A stretch of DNA of 64,000 bases from Humulus lupulus (taxonomy: Eukaryota > Streptophyta > Magnoliopsida > Rosales > Cannabaceae): contig NC_084796.1 in assembly GCF_963169125.1 (NCBI RefSeq), positions 87,590,888-87,654,887 of the forward strand, in the 5' to 3' direction. The notes below the pieces were generated by a model. The model was not told the origin of the DNA and ran no database searches. It worked only from the letters and a program-made list of their open reading frames with translations. This document shows positions 57,502 to 64,000 of this stretch, in pieces (the stretch's first letter is position 1; each line of letters starts with the position of its first letter). The translations under genes were made by a program, and so were the position numbers.

Positions 57502-59656
57502 TCATTCCCTGACCTTTCCACTGTTTCCCGCAAGGTACGGGCCTCCACAGATGGTGAGTAAAGTGCCAGCAACGGGATCAGGCTGCAAAGGTGGTGAGCG
57601 TTGGCGTGTGGGCGCTTGCTCGTTGCCACCTGGAGCTTCTCGTTGGGAATTTCCTGAGGCCTGTATATATTTTCTCAAGTGTCCTTGTCTAATAAGGAAC
57701 TCGATCTCATCCTTCAGCTGGTTGCATTCATTGGTATCATGTCCGTAGTCGTTATGATAACGACAGAACTTGGTAGTGTCTCTTCTCGAAATATCCTTTC
57801 GAATGGGGGCAGGTTTCTTATAAGGCACACTGGAACTCGTGGCCTGATAAACCTCTCCCTGAGATTCAATAAGGGCAGTGTAGTTAGTGAACCGAGGTTC
57901 ATAACGATTACCCTTGGCTCGTTTATTGTCAGAGGTGGAAGGCTCATTGTGCGGCCGTTTCCCCCCATTCTTGCCATTGCCATTGCCGTTCCCGTTGCTT
58001 TTGCCGCTGCCGTTGGGCTTCGACCCATTAGCGGCTTTGGCAGGCTCGAATGTCCCCTTGTCTTTGCCAGGGGGATTTCCTTCATTGGCGAGGCATCCTC
58101 GAGCTTGATATATCGATCAGCTCGATCCAAAAATTCCTGGGTAGTTCTGACCCCATGTTTTCCGAGGCTGTCCCAGAGAGGTGTGCGACGCTTAATCCCT
58201 GCAGTTATGGCCATCATCTTGCCTTCGTCTCCCACTATTTTTGCCCCAGCAGCTGCTCGCATAAAATGCTGGACGTAGTCCTTCAGTGGTTCTCCATCTT
58301 GCAGGCATATTTCGACCAGCTGATTTGCCTCAGTCGGGTGCACACAACCCGCATAGAACTGTTCGTAAAATTCCTTCACGAACATTTCCCAGGAAACTAT
58401 ACTTGCAGGAGGGAATTTGAAAAACCACTCCTGTGCGGCATCAGAAAGTGTTGCAGGGAAGGTCCTGCACCGAGCGTCTTTGGACACTTTCTGAATGTCC
58501 ATTTGTATCTCAAAATTGTTGACGTGAGATACCGGGTCACCATACCCGTCAAAGTTCGGAAGCGTAGGCATCTTAAACTTGCTAGGAGTTTCTGCCATAG
58601 CTATCCTCTGGATGAAAGGAGTGCCCTTTCTCCTATCGTGGTCGATATAAGATGTTCTTCCCCCGACCAGCTGCTGCACTGCCTGGTTGAGGGCATCTAT
58701 CTGGGCCTGCACAGCGCCAGGAATCGCCGGGGCCTCTGGTGCTGGGGGAACGTACTCGTCGTGCCGTTCCCGTCGATCGTTGAGTACGTCTCTTAAATCC
58801 TCGTCTCTCCTCCGCTGCTCGCTAGCTCTGAGCCGGTTGAAGATGTTATTTTGTCTGGGCTGCCCCCCAGCATCCCATCTTTCGGGTTGGTCATCCCTAG
58901 GTGGTAGGCTTCTACCTCCACCTCTTTCTTCATTTCTCCGACCGGCATTTCCTCTGCCTGAGTCGACCTCATTATAATCATGGCCATATCTGAATCTGGA
59001 TTGGCTATGATGGGATCGACTGTTCCCTCGGTTTCCTTCCCGGGCTGGAACCTCCCGAGCGTTAGAGGGTGGCCTGCGTTGGTCGGCAGGTCCCCGTGCA
59101 TTATCATGCCGCGGAGGGCCTCAGACCGCAGAGCCTGACTCTGAGTTCCTTTTGTTACCTGGAGGATGCTGTCCTCTGCTCGGAGGGTTTGGCTCATCGC
59201 CCCTATGGTGTCTAGGACTGCGAGGCGGCTGCCCAGTCTTATTCTGCCTTTGTAGCAGGGGATTGCCGCGACCAGCTTGGGATGGAGGCTGTGCCTCAGG
59301 GTCCCTTAGCGGGACATCGTCCTGAGGCACCGGTGGCTGCTCGGGCCTTGCTCGAGGCCTGGATAGGCGGGCTAGGATTAGGACCCCTCTGGGGTGGCCC
59401 ATTCGTAGGTTGATCAGGCTGCGAGGCAGGTGCAGCCTGGTTCCTAGCCAGCTGTAGGGCTGCTTCGAGGGCTGCCATGGCGTCCCTCTGGCGATGGTCC
59501 ATCTCCGCCTGCCTTTCACTCAGTTCCAGGCGCTGTCGTTCAATCTCCTATTGCTGCCGCGCCATAATTTTGGCAGCACTTTCCTGACTGGCCCTCAGAT
59601 TGGCCAGTTCATCCTGCAATACCCCCCAGGGTATTCCTCAGTGTCTCGGAATCCAT
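57502..59656 (-). pseudogene. gag of element 2, several frameshifts
   Basis: It starts at the ATG 59656-59654. A base gained in a G-run near 59625 shifts the frame within 15 codons, and a TAG near 59550 replaces Gln. Recognisable parts lie in three frames: the coiled coil at 59502, the Pro/Arg-rich region at 59340-59121, the gag core at 58712-58080 (MPTLPNFDGYGDPVSHVNNF, AQEWFFKFP), and the knuckle CRYHNDYGHDTNEC at about 57760. More decayed than element 6, in line with its outer position. Confidence 0.84.
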
Positions 59657-59799
59657 TTCTTCCTCATTGAATTCCAAATGTGGCTCATCCTCAGTCACGT
59701 TTAGAGGAGGAGGAGGCGGGTGAGATGGTGCAGCGCTAGCCGCCTGTCCAGTTTTATTGGTAGTTTTCGCCATTGATATTTCAACGATACTGTATCAAG

Positions 59800-59817
59800 C
59801 TCTCAATGAAAGCACCA
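59800..59817 (-). promoter_or_regulatory. Primer binding site of element 2
   Basis: Minus strand TGGTGCTTTCATTGAGAG, three bases from the 5' LTR. Confidence 0.7.
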
Positions 59818-59820
59818 GAA

Positions 59821-60410
59821 TGTCGACCCTGATTTTGGCCAACTGACACGGAGTCAAATATGCTTGATGTGGACAAATGCGTTGAAATGAATGTGATGAA
59901 AAAAAACAATAAAGCACACAAGAGTTTATAGTGGTTCGGCCCCAAAATCTGGTAACAACCTACGTCCACTTGAATTATTATTGATATAGGATTCAAAGGA
60001 GTGATCAAAGAACTAGGGTTCAATGAGTTTCACAAACCTCTGAAGAACAAAACAATATATCAAATATGATAAATCTAATCTCAGATAATTAGAAAGCCAA
60101 AAGTCCCCCTTCCTTGAGCTATCTTTCTCTATTTATAGGCTCAAGGAAGATTACATTAATTTGTTACAGATATTCTTTCCTAAATAATCGGATACTCAGG
60201 AAATCATGGGAGATAATTTTGAATTTGATCATAACTGCATAAGATTTTCTCTGTATATAGCGTGTATACGACCAGGCTGGTCGTATATAGAGATTGAGCG
60301 TTGCACCAATAGATATCTTACTGGTCTATAGTCGAGCAAGAATTCTGCCAGATGTCAGCCACGTGTATTAAATGTCTGCCATGTCATCCATGCCTGTTTT
60401 TTGGATAACA
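59821..60410 (-). repeat. 5' LTR of element 2, uninterrupted
   Basis: TGTCGACCCT to TTGGATAACA, 590 bp, followed by TTTGT. A TATA box (minus CCTATAAATAG) is near 60128-60138. It gives the uninterrupted sequence of the element 3 target (ATAGC). Confidence 0.93.
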
Positions 60411-60415
60411 TTTGT

Positions 60416-61263
60416 AATATTGAATTAATTCATTTAATCATTGTTGATATATGTTATTGTGATCCATAAATTCTCAACACAAAATACCCTTAAGTTTTAT
60501 TAAATATTAAATTATAAATTATGTTAATTAATTTTAAATATTTAAAATTAAAACTAAAATTAAAAAACATATATATAATATTTAATTTATAAAAAAAAAT
60601 ACGCTTCTCTCTGCTCCAACTCCTCTTCTCTTCTGTCTCTTGATCTTCGTCTCCCTAATCTCTTACGTCAACCACCCTTACCTAGAAAAACCTGACGTCT
60701 CTCTCCACTTCTCCTCCACTCACTCTTTGTCTCTTTTCTTCACCCTCCATCTCTTTCTCTTCCGTCTGAGTCACGAAGTAACCTTATGCTTTCATATCTA
60801 ACCTCTCTTTGAAATTACACCAAGGGTTTCAAATTTGGGGCTTGAACGAGGTCGACTGGGTAGTGGCTTGGGCTCGGTGGCGAGGGGAGCAGAGGTTCTA
60901 TGGTGAGGGAATCGCCTACTGTGGATAAAGTTCGATGATGGAGTCGCGGAGGAAGCTCGACACTAGCTTGCTGCTACAAATGAGGAGCTAGTCCCTTCCA
61001 TAGTCGAGATCTGGGTTTGTGAACGATCGAGGAGCTTTGTCCCTCCCACAGTCGAGATTTGGGTTTGTGAATGACTGGCGTTGAGGTGCTTCTTTGTCAT
61101 CAGTCAGAAGCCAAGGTCGAGCTTCGTCCCTCCCATGGTCGGCATCAAGTGGCGTTGAATCTAGGTTTAAGATGGACATTAATAGAGGATAGATTTGGTT
61201 CTTAAGGATCTAGGCTCAAAGGTAGATTAGTAAGATGATAAGTTTGGTTTGTTGTGATGGGTT
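60416..61263. other. Unassigned flank: AT-rich, then CT-rich, then G-rich low-complexity DNA
   Basis: 60416-60590 is AT-rich and continues the pre-insertion DNA of 13574. 60600-60780 is a strong CT stretch resembling a 5' leader. 60840-61180 is GC-richer with no frame longer than 63 codons. No gene or transposon family is recognised. Confidence 0.4.
60982..61075. repeat. Tandem duplication of 47 bp
   Basis: GAGGAGCT...GTCGAGATCTGGGTTTGTGAA-type units start at 60982 and 61029, and a partial third (GTCGAGCTTCGTCCCTCCCA) lies near 61116. Confidence 0.75.
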
Positions 61264-64000
61264 TGTTGGTATAAAACGTGTAAATCAGAGAATGCAATGG
61301 AAGATGTTATCAAAAAAATTCTTTTAATATGAAGTTAGCATCAATATATATACATTAAATTAGAACACAAAAGATAAATCCAGGTATTATACATCTATCA
61401 AGTGTCCTCGCTGTCTTATATTATAGTATAAAATAGCAAACATCCAATCCATGCATATAAACTATAAGATACACACCACCATCTTCTAAGTCAATACTCA
61501 ACACACTAGAGTGTGTGTGAGAACGTAGAATGTATAAAGATAAATTTCTATCTCTAAATATATTCAACTCATGAGATCTAAAAATTTGGTGAGTGAGAAG
61601 GCTATGAGAGAAAAAGAGAAAAATATCGATATATTTTTCAGGTTTGTGAATCTTGTCTCTCAGATAACCTAGAAATATATATATTCTAGGTCTATGATGC
61701 GTGTCGTATGCCGTATTAAATTTACTAAAGATTTTATTTTCAATATTACCAATTACTTAACAGAATGATAAATACAGGTTGAACACGTGAGGACTATTGA
61801 TCAACTTATTATTCAAAATAGAAACTAGAATTAAAAGGGAGATTTTGTTTTCAAAATTCAATAACATAAAATAAAGTAACAAACAAAGAACAATTGATAA
61901 TTATGATTTTAAAGAACAATTAAGAATTATTCTCCACCTTCAACAATCCATCAATCAACAATGACAAACATTATTCCCTATTCCCAATTAAACTATTAAC
62001 TCTACAGATAACACTTAAGCAGTCAATTATCTCAATTTTCCTATCACAATTAATTAAAGCTAAGCACTCATTAATTAATTCTTTCTACCAAGTAATAAAC
62101 CCATTAAGCATGCGATCTATTTAAATTAGGAAAAATATTACATTCAGTGGAAACAAGTTAATCTAGGCAACAAATTCATTAAGCATGCAATTCATTTAAC
62201 CTAGGTTATATGCTTCATCACAATTAAAATACTCGTCACAATACTTAATTGCAATTTATCACTCTAATTAGAACCCTGCACTATTATGTGAATAGCAATC
62301 CCAAGATGATAGTAGAACAATATAACACCCTAATTAGTTGTTCACCTAACAAGACATCTCATAATTCATAACATTCAATTAGAAGAATAAAAGCAATTTA
62401 ATACAAGGGAATAAAAGGAATAAAGTTCATTATTATATTCCAGATTTCATATCTAGGGTTTTGAAATAACTCTTAACTTAAAAGAGAACTACTCCATAAT
62501 CACAAACATGATCATAAATTGAAAATAAAGAAGTTTTAGAGAAAAGAAGAAAAACTAGATTGAATGTAGAAAAGAATGATGTCTTCTCTTCTCTTCTGCA
62601 GTCCTGATCTCCATCATAATCAAAAGTTATTCTAAAAATTAGTCGTAAACCCTTTTATAGTCCCCTCGAAATTACATTTAAAAATTGAAATTTAAAAGCT
62701 GAAAAAGTGTCGCAGGTCGTGGCCACTTCTATGCACTATCGCAACCATAACAAGTAATTTTGCAAAAACACGGGCTTAGGTCGTTGCCGCTATCATTCCT
62801 CACCACGGCCATTGCCCTCTGAGTGTGAGGCCGCAACCATACGATCTTTTTCCGTTCTCTTCATTTTTCTTCAACTTCTTCCCCTCCAACCTCGAACCTC
62901 GACTTTAAGGACTTCTAAAATACTTCAAACTCTTTCTAAACTTTATTTTCTTTAATCTTATCGTCTCTCATCAATATCTAGCCACAAATTACACAAAACT
63001 TGTCAATAAATTCTCATAAAATATTTTGTGGCCTAAAAATTAAAGACTCGTAAAATAAAGTTAGAAACACATAAAAACGCTAGAAATCAACAATATCTAA
63101 GTGAGAAAGGACCAAAAATGTATAATCCAAAATTCCCTTATCAGTCTAATCTGATTAGGGTTAAATTTTATTTATTTGATTCTTATTTTAATAAAATAAA
63201 AATACTAGTTAAATAGTTAATTAATAAAATAAAATATTCAAATTGTAACTGATACAATTGAACCATTCAAAGTGGGACCCACAGCACTGAGTGACTAGGG
63301 CGCATGGCACCAGATGGTGCGCCTAATTTTTCTCATTTATTTATTCAATTAATTAAGACAAAATATTTATGTATTAAAAATAATATATTATTTCAAATGT
63401 GCATAAATATTAATTAATTCAAAATTAACATTATTTTATAAAACTTAAATTTATTATCTTATAATAAGATAACTTTTTTTCTCTCACTCTGAATATCAAT
63501 TAATTCAAAACCAATTAATATTTTCTTGAACTAATATATAGTTTTCAAATAAAACATATTAGTCAACTTAACTTATTAATTCATTAATTAATAACATATA
63601 ATTACATAATTATATCTTTACCCTGAAAAATTAATTCATTTGTAATTTAGTCATTTCTCATTTATTTTGTAAATAACATTCACACCCTAAACCATGTTGT
63701 TTAGAGGTGACTTGGGGACCATGGACCTATAATTCTAATCTCCAATAAACTAAAATATTAATTAAACTCTTTAATTAGATAATTTTATTTAATAATTCCA
63801 TTAAACTCCACTATAAATATAGAATTTCACTCTTACTAATTATAGAATTATATTTACAGAATTATTTCTTATAGTCCATTGATATATTCACTTCATATAG
63901 TTTTGTTCTCCAATTAGTGGTTCGTAAATTAGAGCTAATCAAAATTACCTGTTTACCCTTCCAATTACCTATTGTTCCTTAAGTACCATTAATTCACTAG
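61264..64000 (-). mobile_element. Element 7: long copia-like LTR, cut by the window end, with an insertion
   Basis: It starts TGTTGGTATAAAAC. It shares ordered blocks with the element 4 and 5 LTRs: ATCAAGTGTCCTCGCTGTC, the GACTTGGGGACCATGGACC region near 63710, CCACTATAAATATAGAAT, and GTCCATTGATAT. The right end is outside the window, so it cannot be told whether this is a solo LTR or part of a full element. Orientation is inferred from those blocks. Confidence 0.65.
61798..63143 (-). mobile_element. Probable solo LTR (TGAT...ATCA, 1346 bp) inside element 7
   Basis: The LTR-like similarity breaks here. The inserted block has mirrored ends (TGATCAAC and CCCTTATCA). On the minus strand it has a TATA box (GACTATAAAAGGG, about 62655) followed by an LTR-like leader. 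Flanks GACTA (61792-61796) and GTCTA (63144-63148) are an imperfect duplication with one unexplained extra T. No ORF of note. Confidence 0.45.

Larger units (their letters stand above)
13580..60410 (-). mobile_element. Element 2: outermost Tat-type Ty3/gypsy element, host of four nested insertions
   Basis: Seen: the 5' LTR is at 59821-60410 (minus-strand reading). The 3' LTR is split into 13580-14019 and 26508-26656 by element 3. The direct repeat TTTGT lies at 13575-13579 and 60411-60415, a perfect 5-bp target duplication that fixes both ends. Inside, from right to left, are the primer binding site, gag, protease, RT-RNase H-integrase, the antisense gene and a polypurine tract (read on the minus strand as CTTGGGGGCAAA, 26657-26668). 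Subtracting elements 3, 4 and 5 (with 6 inside 5) and their duplications leaves about 11.55 kb, close to the 11.63 kb of element 6. The two LTRs differ at about 18 of 589 positions by hand count (about 3%). All coding frames are broken. Confidence 0.92.

Noticed and set aside
60988..61179. 63-codon minus-strand ORF
   Set aside because: A product of the 47-bp tandem duplication.

Overview
The window is nuclear DNA of a flowering plant, most likely a eudicot. It has two intron-type host genes with clear plant orthologues, AT-rich intergenic DNA, and a dense stack of LTR retrotransposons. I cannot name the species. There are no bacterial, organellar, rRNA, tRNA or CRISPR features.

Layout. 1-5550 is the 3' part of a plus-strand Ty3/gypsy element of the Tat type (element 1), ending in its 3' LTR. 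5551-13574 is the only host-gene island. A Qbc-SNARE gene (SNAP33 type, plus strand, five coding exons, 307 aa) lies tail to tail with a small LYR-motif gene (ISD11/LYRM4 type, minus strand, 97 aa). A foldback MITE sits upstream of the SNARE gene. 13580-60410 is one 46.8-kb nest of transposons. 60416-61263 is unexplained flanking DNA. 61264-64000 is the start of another long copia-type LTR that carries its own insertion.

The nest, resolved by target-site duplications (TSDs). Element 2 is a minus-strand Tat gypsy element (13580-60410, TSD TTTGT) of about 11.5 kb once insertions are removed. It was hit three times: by element 3 (plus-strand Tat gypsy, 14020-26502, TSD ATAGC/ATAGT) inside its 3' LTR; by element 4 (solo LTR 26827-29064, TSD TTATA); and by element 5 (minus-strand Ty1/copia, 32274-52815, TSD CGGCC) inside the last exon of its antisense gene. 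The leader of element 5 was then hit by element 6 (minus-strand Tat gypsy, 37966-49595, TSD GAGAC/GAGAT), which belongs to the same family as element 2.

How the parts work. Each Tat element carries gag, protease, RT, RNase H and integrase. In addition, on the opposite strand between pol and the 3' LTR, each has a spliced gene resembling the Pfam 'putative gypsy type transposon' family (Transposase_28). This gene has its own leader intron, ends in a coiled coil in the copies where I could read that far, and converges on pol tail to tail. All four copies of this antisense gene and all gag-pol frames of the Tat elements are broken, mostly by stops that fit C-to-T change. The copia element has an unbroken gag-PR-IN-RT frame but has lost RNase H. 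Coordinates of exons, LTRs and TSDs were read by eye, and substitution counts are hand counts.
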